Assembly: GCA_036821845.1 (NCBI GenBank)
Contig: DAISIT010000001.1
Span: 59,149 to 123,148, forward strand
Source: JAEUMD01 sp937950105
GTDB taxonomy: Bacteria; Pseudomonadota; Alphaproteobacteria; Rhizobiales; Hyphomicrobiaceae
Direction of reading: 5' to 3'
DNA: 64,000 nt
Shown here piece after piece: positions 33,305 through 41,306 of the stretch. The position numbers were made by a program, and so were the translations under genes. The first letter of the stretch is position 1. Each line of letters begins with the position of its first letter. Under the pieces are notes generated by a model, which saw only the letters and a program-made list of their open reading frames with translations, was not told where the DNA came from and did not search any database.

Positions 33305-34885
33305 TCAATTCAGCAGAACCTGGATGAAATGCGCACTCGGCAGTTCCAGCAACCCCGTGTAGATCATGACGACGAGGAACAGGCTGCCGAACGAGAGCAA
33401 CGTCAAATATGCAGCGGCTGCCTCGCGCAGGTTGGCGACCAGCCTGTCGCCGGAGAAGCCCTGCTTCTGGTTGCCGCGGTTCGCCCACTTCTGCTTGGCG
33501 AGACGCCACATCATGTAGACCTTCACGCCGGCGTTAAGAATCTGGTTGGCATAAAGCGTCCACACGAAGCTGAAATCGACGCGACGCGCGTAGGAGAACA
33601 GCACCAGCGACAGAAGGAAGCGCGTGACGCCGACGTAGATGATGTAGGCAGCAAGGAAACCAGCGCCGATCTTGATGGCACCGGCGACCGCCAGCATCGG
33701 GCTGAACAGCATGGTCCACATGGCGAGACGCTGATCGATCACGCACCACCAGATGAAGAACGGCATGCGCCAGGGACCGAGCGCGATCGCGCGCTGGCCG
33801 TTGCGCAGCATGTTGCCCGACCAGCGCCTGAGGTTCTCGACCATACGCGTGACGCCCGAGCCCTCGACCACCTCGATGGTGGTGCCGGACGCATCGGGCA
33901 CGTAGGTCATGCGCACGCCCTTGCGCAGCAGGGTGTACCAGGTGCTCTTGTCGTCGCCCGAGAGGAAGCGGAAAGTGCCCCACAGCCAATGGTTCAGGAA
34001 GTCCGCCTCCTGCAAGCGGATGAATTCCTCGGTCACGATGTAGGTGGCGCGGAACACCGAGAACCGCCCGGTCAGCGTCAGTACGCGATCCGACACGGCG
34101 TGGCTCTGCATGGCGAGGCGGCGCTGCGAAAAGCGCATGTCGAGCCACGATTGCATCCAGCGCGGACCGCGCACCAGCACGTGCTCGTCGGTCGTCAGCG
34201 CGTGCAGACCGGGATCGCGGGCGAACAGCGGGAAGCATTTGCGCACGGCGCCCGGATGCAGCACGAAGTCGCCGTCCATGAAGATGACGATGTCGTCCTT
34301 GCCGAGCCCGGCGCGCGACATGGCGCGCAGGATGAGTGCGATGGCGACGCGCTTGCCCGGCTGGTTCTGGCGGATGATGCGCAACGTGATGTCGCAGTCG
34401 GAGCCGACCAGTTCGAGATGCCGGGCGATCTTCTGCTCGTCGCTCGCCTCACTCGATCCGAGCCATAGCGTCGCCGGAACGCCGGCCTCTCGCACCTCGC
34501 GCACGATGGCGCGGATCACCGCTTCGGAAATCTCGCGGTGCTCGCGAAACGTCGTCATCTGGATGTGGATGTGTCGCGGTCGCCAGCCGTCGTTCCAGAT
34601 GTCGGCAGCCTCGTCGCGCATGCGCGGATACTTGACGCGGGCGAAGTAGATCGCGCGCATCCAGTGCGTCATCCACCACGAGTAGCGCCAGACGCCGAGG
34701 ATGCCCATCGTGTAGACGAACTCGTTGACCTCGGGGTCCCAGATCGAGTTGTCGGCATGCTCGAGCGCGATGATGCAGACGGCGGCCGCAAGCAGAATTT
34801 TTGCCTGAACCAGCGGTGACCACTTCTCGAAGAACGAGAGCGGCTCCGAGGGGTCTTCCAGTCGATAGCTGTCTCTCTGCCGCAT
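33305..34885 (-). CDS. alg8: Alginate polymerase glycosyltransferase Alg8
   Basis: 526 aa, family GT2, multi-pass inner-membrane protein. It has N-terminal helices, then the catalytic domain with the MDGDF metal site (DGD at 204-206), RFSQRRLAMQSHAVSDRVLT, LTGRFSVFRATY, FLSGDDKSTWY and NLRRWSGNMLR (acceptor-binding RRW). GPWRMPFFIWWCVIDQRLAM and further C-terminal helices follow. These stretches match Alg8 rather than cellulose or hyaluronan synthases. Known Alg8 polymerises GDP-mannuronate and needs Alg44 bound to c-di-GMP. The gene starts 12 bp after alg44 ends, so the two form an operon. Confidence 0.9.
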   Translation of the reverse strand: MRQRDSYRLEDPSEPLSFFEKWSPLVQAKILLAAAVCIIALEHADNSIWDPEVNEFVYTMGILGVWRYSWWMTHWMRAIYFARVKYPRMRDEAADIWNDGWRPRHIHIQMTTFREHREISEAVIRAIVREVREAGVPATLWLGSSEASDEQKIARHLELVGSDCDITLRIIRQNQPGKRVAIALILRAMSRAGLGKDDIVIFMDGDFVLHPGAVRKCFPLFARDPGLHALTTDEHVLVRGPRWMQSWLDMRFSQRRLAMQSHAVSDRVLTLTGRFSVFRATYIVTEEFIRLQEADFLNHWLWGTFRFLSGDDKSTWYTLLRKGVRMTYVPDASGTTIEVVEGSGVTRMVENLRRWSGNMLRNGQRAIALGPWRMPFFIWWCVIDQRLAMWTMLFSPMLAVAGAIKIGAGFLAAYIIYVGVTRFLLSLVLFSYARRVDFSFVWTLYANQILNAGVKVYMMWRLAKQKWANRGNQKQGFSGDRLVANLREAAAAYLTLLSFGSLFLVVMIYTGLLELPSAHFIQVLLN

Positions 34886-34897
34886 GTGCCGCCGCCG

Positions 34898-36517
34898 TTA
34901 AAGACGCGACGACAGCGCGTCACCGAGCGAGCTGACCAGCGATCGCCGCGATGTCTGCTCGAACACGACCGTGACCGGCAGCCCGGCGCTGTAGCGTTCG
35001 AAGTCGCGCACGGCGCGCTGAGACACGAACTCCAGAACCACCTTGGCAGAGCGATCCTCGGCACCGCGCCAGCGATAAGTTCCGGCCCGCGCCTTGCCCT
35101 GCTCCTCGATGAATCCGCTGGTGCGGTCGATGCGCGCCACGCGCGCCTCGATGGTTTCACCGAGCGCCGGAATGAACACCCTGGCGGCATTGCCGAGCCC
35201 GACTTTGGCAACCTCGTCCTGCTTCAGGAAGGCGACGATGTGACGGTCGCGGCGCTGCTCGACGACGGCGATGACGTCGCCCTTGCGCACGCTGGCCGTG
35301 TCGACGCGCGGCAATTCGATGACGGTGCCGGAGAATGGCGCGCGCACGGCGCTGCGATCGCGCAGGTTGAGGTTCGCGATGTGACGTTGCTGAGCGAGCA
35401 GGATCTCGTTTTCGGCGAGCTTGATCTCGGCCTGCACGTCGCCTTCCGCGCCGACGATGTCACGGCCGTTGTAGTGGCGCTTGCCGAAGCTCGATTCGGC
35501 GATCTCGAGCCGCGTGGTGTGCTCGTTCTTCCTCATCTCCAGCGTTTTGGCGGCGCGCACCGAAAGCTGCTCCGCCTCGTCGAGGCGGGCATCGGTCGTG
35601 AAGCCCTTCGCGTGCAGGCCCTTGAGCCGTTCCAGATTGCGGCGTGCCGCCCGTGCCGCCGCCTCCGCCGCCTCGATCTCGAGCCGCGAATTCTCCATGT
35701 CGCGCAGTTCGAGCGAGGTCAGGCCTTCGAGCTTCTCCAGCTCGCCGACGTAGCGCTGCTTGAGGAAGCCGAGGCGCGCCTTGCGCTCGCGGATGGCAAT
35801 GTCGCTGAGCTCGATCTCGCGCTCGAGGTGATGATCGACGACGTTGAGAATGACCTCGCCCTGCTTGACCGTGTCGCCCGGCTTGACGTCGGCCCAGGCG
35901 ACGCGCCCGTCGGCCTGCGCCACGATCGACTCGACCGGCGCCGAGATCACCGCGGTCTGCACTTCGAGGCGATAGACGTTGGAGTAGACGAGCAGACCCG
36001 CATACGCGAGCACGGCGAGGCCGGCGAGGCCGTAGATCGCCGACATGACGATGGTCTTGGCCGGTACGCGCCGCAGCGGCTTGTCGCTGACCGGAACGAC
36101 CTTGGTATCGGGTTGCAGCGACGCCGGCGTCACGGGCACGTCGATGCGCTGGATCGTATCCTCGACGTCGCTCATGGAACCGCGCACCAGTTCCTCGAGG
36201 AAGTGCTGCATCAGCTCGCGTTCGCGATCACCGAGTTCGGTGAACTGCACGGCGAACATGCGCTGCTCGCCATTGCGCCGGACGACCCGGGCACGCGCGC
36301 CGAAGGCGACGTCGAAGCCCTGGAACGGCAGCGACAGCTTCAGCTCGATTTCGCTGGCGATAGGGGGCAGGGCACCGGGAAAATCATCGACGCGCAAGCC
36401 GCCAAGCGACCAGTCCGCGGCACGCACGGTATGGCCACCCACTCCGACGAAGAGCGGTGCCGTGACCCGGTGGTGGCGGCGCTGATCCGGCCGCTCCCGC
36501 TTGACTTTCACGCCCAT
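34898..36517 (-). CDS. alg44: Alginate co-polymerase Alg44 (PilZ c-di-GMP receptor with HlyD arm)
   Basis: 539 aa against about 390 for Pseudomonas Alg44. Residues about 10-110 are a PilZ domain with both c-di-GMP motifs, RRHHR (13-17) and DWSLGG (35-40). One membrane helix lies at about 154-177. The periplasmic part is HlyD-like: a lipoyl half (VESIVAQADGRVAWADVKPGD), a long coiled coil (about 215-390) and the second half (RAPFSGTVIELPRVD). The long coiled coil explains the extra length and may reach further into the periplasm. It is the first gene of the alg44-alg8 operon; c-di-GMP control of polymer synthesis is inferred from the intact PilZ motifs. Confidence 0.88.
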   Translation of the reverse strand: MGVKVKRERPDQRRHHRVTAPLFVGVGGHTVRAADWSLGGLRVDDFPGALPPIASEIELKLSLPFQGFDVAFGARARVVRRNGEQRMFAVQFTELGDRERELMQHFLEELVRGSMSDVEDTIQRIDVPVTPASLQPDTKVVPVSDKPLRRVPAKTIVMSAIYGLAGLAVLAYAGLLVYSNVYRLEVQTAVISAPVESIVAQADGRVAWADVKPGDTVKQGEVILNVVDHHLEREIELSDIAIRERKARLGFLKQRYVGELEKLEGLTSLELRDMENSRLEIEAAEAAARAARRNLERLKGLHAKGFTTDARLDEAEQLSVRAAKTLEMRKNEHTTRLEIAESSFGKRHYNGRDIVGAEGDVQAEIKLAENEILLAQQRHIANLNLRDRSAVRAPFSGTVIELPRVDTASVRKGDVIAVVEQRRDRHIVAFLKQDEVAKVGLGNAARVFIPALGETIEARVARIDRTSGFIEEQGKARAGTYRWRGAEDRSAKVVLEFVSQRAVRDFERYSAGLPVTVVFEQTSRRSLVSSLGDALSSRL

Positions 36518-36639
36518 ACACGACCCAACGGCGCCCGCATCATGCAGTGCCGTCTCCTGAGATTTCCGTGCCGTTTATCTCACGCCGCGCTTAAGGAAGC
36601 GTTGCGCCGGAAGCTGGCGCTGCGTCTACGGTCATTCGC

Positions 36640-36651
36640 ACAATGCATTGT
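36640..36651. promoter_or_regulatory. Perfect 12-bp palindrome upstream of alg44 (operator candidate)
   Basis: ACAATGCATTGT is an exact palindrome in an AT-rich stretch about 123 bp before the alg44 start. It lies 32 bp from the end of the upstream dehydrogenase gene. Its position fits an operator or activator site for the exopolysaccharide operon. No regulator gene is adjacent. Confidence 0.35.
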
Positions 36652-36682
36652 CTTGATTTGATAAATTGAGGACCCTGCAGCG

Positions 36683-38080
36683 TCAGGGCCGTAGCGAAGG
36701 ATCGGCGAACAACTTGCCGGGGTTCAGAATGCCGAGCGGATCGAGCGCCTGCTTGATGGCGCGCATGGTGGCGAGGCCGGTGACACCCGCCTCCTCGGCG
36801 AGATAGTCGATCTTGCCTTGGCCGATGCCGTGCTCGCCCGTACAGGTGCCGTCCATGGCGATGGCGCGCGCGGCGAGCCGGTCGAGCAGTTCGTCGAGCG
36901 CCGCCATCTCGCGCGGGTCGTCGGGGTCGATCACCGGAGTGGCGTGGAAGTTGCCGTCGCCGACATGACCGACGATCGGACAGATGAGCCTCAGGCGACG
37001 GATGTCCTCCTCGGTTTCGGCAATACACTCGGCCAGACGCGAGATCGGCACGCAGACGTCGGTCGCCAGCGTGCGCTTTCCCGGCCAGGCGGCCCGCGTT
37101 GCGAAATAGGCGTCGTGGCGCGCCTTCCACAGCCGGCGACGGTCGTCTTCCGCTTCCGCCATCTCGAAGCCCAGCGCACCGCACGACTCCGCGATCTCGC
37201 GAAACGCCTCCATCTGCTCCGCGACGCCGTTGCCGCTGCCGTTCAATTCGACGAACAGCGTCGGCGTCTCGGCCAACGCCAGCTTGTTGTGCTGGTTGAC
37301 CGCGCGGATCTGCAGCGGGTCGAGCAGTTCGATGCGCGCCAGCCCAAGGCCGAGTTGTATCGCCTGCATCGTCGTCTCGGCGGCGCCGACCAGCGTCGCG
37401 AACGGCACCACGGCCGCCAGGATGCGCTCGGGGATGCCATAGAGGCGCACCGTCAGCTCGGTGATGATGCCGAGCGTACCCTCCGAGCCGACCAGCAGCC
37501 GCGTCAGGTCGTAGCCGGCCGCCGACTTGCGGGCCCGGCCACCGGTCGAGACGATGCGGCCGTCGGCGAGTACCGCCTTCAGCGAAACGACGTTGTCGCG
37601 CATGGTGCCGTAGCGCACGGCGTTGGTGCCGGAGGCGCGGGTCGCGGCCATGCCGCCGAGCGTGGCGTACTCGGCGCCCGGATCGACCGGGAAGAACAGC
37701 CCGGTATCGCGCAGATGCGCGTTGAGCTGCACGCGCGTCACGCCCGCCTCGACGGTGGCGTCGAGATCGTCCTGATGGACGGCGACGATGCGTGTCATGC
37801 GCGACATGTCGATCGACAGCCCGCCGAACGGTGCGTTGACGTGGCCCTCGAGCGAGGTGCCGGCGCCGAACGCGATCACCGGTACGCGATGCTCTGCGGC
37901 CACCGTCACGATGGCGGCCACATCGGCCGTGGTTTCGGCGAAAATGACCGCGTCCGGCGGCTGGTTCTCCAGCAGCGTCATCGTATTCGCGTGCTGGCGG
38001 CGCAACTCGAGCCCGGTTTCGACGCGGCCGGCGAAGCGCTGGCGCAATATCGCGATGGCCGTGTCGGTCGCTGCTGTCAT
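36683..38080 (-). CDS. FAD-linked dehydrogenase, D-lactate dehydrogenase (cytochrome) type
   Basis: 465 aa. PCMH-type FAD-binding part with VPVIAFGAGTSLEGHVNAP (about 68-86), FFPVDPGAEYATLGGMAATRASGTNA and SAAGYDLTRLLVGSEGTLG. The C-terminal cap has IVGHVGDGNFHATPVIDPDD and TGEHGIGQGK. It oxidises a D-2-hydroxyacid, most likely D-lactate, to the oxoacid. It is not a close copy of the 1155-2600 gene. It lies upstream of alg44 on the same strand, but 165 bp separate them, so a shared transcript is uncertain. Confidence 0.88.
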   Translation of the reverse strand: MTAATDTAIAILRQRFAGRVETGLELRRQHANTMTLLENQPPDAVIFAETTADVAAIVTVAAEHRVPVIAFGAGTSLEGHVNAPFGGLSIDMSRMTRIVAVHQDDLDATVEAGVTRVQLNAHLRDTGLFFPVDPGAEYATLGGMAATRASGTNAVRYGTMRDNVVSLKAVLADGRIVSTGGRARKSAAGYDLTRLLVGSEGTLGIITELTVRLYGIPERILAAVVPFATLVGAAETTMQAIQLGLGLARIELLDPLQIRAVNQHNKLALAETPTLFVELNGSGNGVAEQMEAFREIAESCGALGFEMAEAEDDRRRLWKARHDAYFATRAAWPGKRTLATDVCVPISRLAECIAETEEDIRRLRLICPIVGHVGDGNFHATPVIDPDDPREMAALDELLDRLAARAIAMDGTCTGEHGIGQGKIDYLAEEAGVTGLATMRAIKQALDPLGILNPGKLFADPSLRP

Positions 38081-38386
38081 GCTGGATGCTGCCTTCCGCC
38101 CGGCACCGCCACCCCCTCGGCGGCAGGGACTACTCTATTACGTCCGGTGCGAAATGCGGACTTCGACCGGTCACCGCAATGCCCCGAGATATTCTCGCCA
38201 GCGGCCCAAATCCTGCGAAATCAGTGTTCAGCCTGTGTTTGCGGCCCGAACCCGGGCCGAAATGTTGCCGAATTGCATCTCCCACCCGGGCGTATGGCGT
38301 CCATGACCGCGACCTGCATTCTGCCCGGGAGAGACTTGCACTAGAACTGGCACCACAACGGGCATCCTGGTTCCGGAGGGATTTTC
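38081..38386. other. Intergenic region between divergent genes
   Basis: 306 bp between the FAD dehydrogenase and the first triple-repeat gene. It must contain both promoters. I see no convincing promoter pair or repeat; a GGAGGGATTTTC ribosome site lies just before the ATG at 38387. Confidence 0.5.
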
Positions 38387-39718
38387 ATGTTTTCCAAGTG
38401 GTTTGCGTTGGCCTTCGTGGCCGTCGCCACTGTTACCGTCGCCGGCGTTCCGGCCGCGCACGCGCAAAAGGGCAAGCTGGTCCGCATGGTCGACGAGCGC
38501 GGCTCGCTCAAGGACGACCAGCTGACGATCGAAACTGAGAAGGTGCGTGGCGCCTTCAACGAGTTGCGTCTCTACAATCGCGGCGCGCCGCTGATGATCA
38601 GCAACGTCCGCGTCGTCTATTCGGACGGTTCGTTCCACGAGGAGCGCCGCACCATCGACCTGCGCAAGGGCGAGCGGACGCGGCCGATCGATCCCAAGCG
38701 CGACGCCAAGTTCGTCGATCGCGTCGTCGTCACCTACACGCCCGGCACCGGCGCGAAGGGCGACGTTGCGCTGCAGGTCTACGGTCTGCAGGACTCGAAG
38801 GGCGCCCGCGCCGTTCGCCCGAAGGTCGTCGCCGCCCCGGCCAAGCCGGTCGCGCCGGCGCCGGGCAAGACCGATCAGCCGTCCAAGCCGGCGGCCGTCG
38901 CGGCTCCGAGCGCTCCGGGTCCGGCCAAGCCCGCGGCGGCGGCGCCCGCCGCGCCAGTCGAGAAGCGCGTCGTCGCCACGACGAAATACCCGGAGACGGG
39001 CCGCTGCGTCGGCGAGGGCAACGTGCTGCTGACGCGCGCCAACGTCGGCCTCGGCAACGATCGCGACCGCCTCGCGGTGCCGAACAATCTCGGCAAATTC
39101 GACCGCATCCGCATCTGCATCAACGGCGCCGACATCGACCTGCAGACCATCAAGGTCGCGTTCGCCGGCGGTGACGTGATGGAGCTGCCCTACGCCGGCA
39201 CCATCAAGGCGGGCTATCGCACCGAACCGATGGGCCTCAAGGGTGACAAGTTCATCGACGGCATCGACATCACCTACCGCCGCAAGGAGCAGGTCGGTGC
39301 CATCGCCGGTGTCGAGATCTGGGGCGAAGTGTCGGAGAAGTGGATCGACCAGGAATCCGAGCTGTTCAACGACGGCTGGGTGCGCCTGACCACCGGCCAC
39401 GCCGTCGGCTTCGTCGGCTTCGAAACCGACCGCTCGCCGGTGCGCGCCCACAAACGCGGCTTCAACAAGATCCGCCTCGTGGTCAAGGATCGCGACATCA
39501 CGCTCGATTACCTCGATCTCGTGTTCGCCGACGGCAGCACGCAGAAGATTGCTGGTGAGCGCAAGCGCGTCGAGCCGGAAGTCGGCTTCGGCCCGATCGA
39601 CATCAAGGGCGGCCCGAAGATCATCAAGGAGATCGAGAAGCGTTATCGCTCGCGCTTCTTCGACAAGGACGCCAAGGGCGCCGACAAGGCCACTGTCGAG
39701 ATCTGGGCCAAGCGCTGA
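38387..39718 (+). CDS. Secreted protein with three DUF2541-like beta repeats (paralogue A)
   Basis: 443 aa with a clear signal peptide (residues 1-26, AHA|Q). Three related units of about 110 residues follow, at about 30-140, 200-305 and 315-440. Each carries an F-x-x-I/L-R-L/I segment, then V-x-Y/F-x-x-G-(D/S) and ending in Y-R/T-R/P before a beta strand V-x-I/V-W/Y-G. An Ala/Pro/Lys linker (about 145-198) separates the first unit. The repeat type resembles DUF2541-like domains. Expected in the periplasm or outside; function unknown. The next gene is a paralogue. Confidence 0.75.
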   Translation: MFSKWFALAFVAVATVTVAGVPAAHAQKGKLVRMVDERGSLKDDQLTIETEKVRGAFNELRLYNRGAPLMISNVRVVYSDGSFHEERRTIDLRKGERTRPIDPKRDAKFVDRVVVTYTPGTGAKGDVALQVYGLQDSKGARAVRPKVVAAPAKPVAPAPGKTDQPSKPAAVAAPSAPGPAKPAAAAPAAPVEKRVVATTKYPETGRCVGEGNVLLTRANVGLGNDRDRLAVPNNLGKFDRIRICINGADIDLQTIKVAFAGGDVMELPYAGTIKAGYRTEPMGLKGDKFIDGIDITYRRKEQVGAIAGVEIWGEVSEKWIDQESELFNDGWVRLTTGHAVGFVGFETDRSPVRAHKRGFNKIRLVVKDRDITLDYLDLVFADGSTQKIAGERKRVEPEVGFGPIDIKGGPKIIKEIEKRYRSRFFDKDAKGADKATVEIWAKR

Positions 39719-39751
39719 TCCGCAGGCTTTGGCTGACTGGAAGTCGCGCAG

Positions 39752-39777
39752 AGGGGCGGACAGAGATGTCCGCCCCT
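39752..39777 (+). terminator. Rho-independent terminator after paralogue A
   Basis: AGGGGCGGACA and TGTCCGCCCCT form a perfect 11-bp stem with a GAGA tetraloop, followed by TTTC. Confidence 0.8.
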
Positions 39778-40009
39778 TTCGCATGTTCAAGGCGCGCGAT
39801 CCGACCAGACGAGCCCGCATCACGGCATGCCATCGCCGTGAGCGAGGCTCTTTTGTCTCGTGCACGGACTTTGGTCTTTTTTCCGTCGTCACGCTTGATT
39901 AATGTCCGGTGTCCTGCGGAGGGCTTGTGCCTGCCACCATCAGCCGTTTGCGGCATTGGCGGGGACCTGAGCGCATCCGGCAGATCGCATGACCAGGGAG
40001 GGTCAACCC

Positions 40010-41218
40010 GTGCTTCGTCATCTCAAGGTTCTCGTCACGGCGCTCATCGCCGTCACGCTCGCACTGCCCGCGCTCGCGCGCGGCCCCAACGACTGGGTAC
40101 TGCTCGGCGAGCAGCGCGTCGGCTTCCGCGTCGACCGCGACACCATCAATGTCGGCAACGCCGGCGCCCGCTTCTCGGAGCTTCGCATCATCGCCGAGAA
40201 CAACGAGGTGCACCTCATCAACCTGCGCCTCGTGTACCAGAACGGCTATGCCGAGGACTTCAAGGTCGATCGCCTGCTGCGTCCCGGCGCCGAAGCGCTG
40301 CCGGTCGATCTCAAGGGCGAGCGCAGCTTCCTGAAATCGGTCGAGATGACCTATCGCGCGCGCCCGAGCTTCGAGGGTCGCGCCGTCGTCAAGGTCTATG
40401 GCGAACTGCGCGGCCCCGGCCGCGGTCCGGGCCCGATGGCCGGCGCCGACTTCGAGACCATCGACACCCAGCGCGTCGGCCGCGACCGCGACGAGATCGC
40501 TACGTTCGATCTCGGCCGCCGCGACGGCCGCTTCTCGGCCATCCGCTTCCGCGCCGAGGACGGCGGCATCCGCATCAAGTCGGTGCGCGTGACCTACGGC
40601 AACGGCGATACGCAAACCGTCGACGTCGGTGACAGGCTCGACGAGGGCGAGCAGACCAAGATCATCGACCTCGAGGGCGATCGCCGCTTCATCCGTCGCG
40701 TCGAGGTCGAGGCGCGCACGCGCCGCAGTTCGCGCGGACCGGCCAGGATCGCACTTCTCGGCCGCAAGGACAGCGAGCGCGGCATGGACCGCGGCCGTGA
40801 CCGTGACGACGACCGTCGGGGCGATCGTGGCCGCGACCGCGACGACAACGTGTTCGAGCGCGGCCGCAAGGAGGAGTGGGTCTCGCTCGGCATGCAGAAG
40901 GCCGCAATGCTCGGTGCCGATACGGACAGCTTCCAGGTCGGACGCGAGGCCGGTCTGTTCCGCGCCATCCGGGTTCGTGTCGACAAGCAGGATGTGCGCT
41001 TCCTCGGCATGACGATCGTCTACGGAAACGGCGAGCGCGAGGAGGTGCCGCTCTCCGGCGTCATCCGCGCCGGCGAAACCTCGCAGCCGTTCGACCTCAA
41101 GGGCCGCGAGCGCTTCATCGAAAGCATCAGCTTCAAGTACCGCGCGAAGCTCAGCCTCAAGGGTTCGGCCCGTGTCGAGCTGCAGGGCCTGCGTCACGGC
41201 TGGTTCCGCAAGCGCTGA
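40010..41218 (+). CDS. Secreted protein with three DUF2541-like beta repeats (paralogue B)
   Basis: 402 aa from GTG 40010, chosen because AGGGAGG lies eight bases upstream; ATG 39989 would place the signal peptide deeper. A signal peptide ends at ALA|RG. Three repeats follow: WVLLGEQRVGF...YGELRG, FETIDTQRVGRD...RIALLGR and WVSLGMQKAAML...VELQGL. Each carries an F-S/R-x-I/L-R-x-x-A/V core and V-x-Y-G/Q-N-G. A highly charged Arg/Asp linker (about 265-290) separates units two and three. Clearly paralogous to the preceding gene, but with its own start region. Confidence 0.75.
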   Translation: MLRHLKVLVTALIAVTLALPALARGPNDWVLLGEQRVGFRVDRDTINVGNAGARFSELRIIAENNEVHLINLRLVYQNGYAEDFKVDRLLRPGAEALPVDLKGERSFLKSVEMTYRARPSFEGRAVVKVYGELRGPGRGPGPMAGADFETIDTQRVGRDRDEIATFDLGRRDGRFSAIRFRAEDGGIRIKSVRVTYGNGDTQTVDVGDRLDEGEQTKIIDLEGDRRFIRRVEVEARTRRSSRGPARIALLGRKDSERGMDRGRDRDDDRRGDRGRDRDDNVFERGRKEEWVSLGMQKAAMLGADTDSFQVGREAGLFRAIRVRVDKQDVRFLGMTIVYGNGEREEVPLSGVIRAGETSQPFDLKGRERFIESISFKYRAKLSLKGSARVELQGLRHGWFRKR

Positions 41219-41243
41219 TCGCCTCGATCAGTCGCACGAATGC

Positions 41244-41270
41244 GAAAGGGCGCCCGCGAGGCGCCCTTTC
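41244..41270. terminator. Bidirectional terminator
   Basis: GAAAGGGCGCC and GGCGCCCTTTC form an 11-bp stem around CGCGA between two convergent genes, with T-rich sequence on the plus side (TGTTTC). Confidence 0.8.
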
Positions 41271-41306
41271 TGTTTCAAAAAACGACGAACCCGGGCGGTG
41301 AGCCGC

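Noticed and set aside
34886..36661. A 591-codon plus-strand frame opposite alg44
   Set aside because: alg44 on the minus strand has clear PilZ and HlyD motifs; the opposite frame is an artefact.
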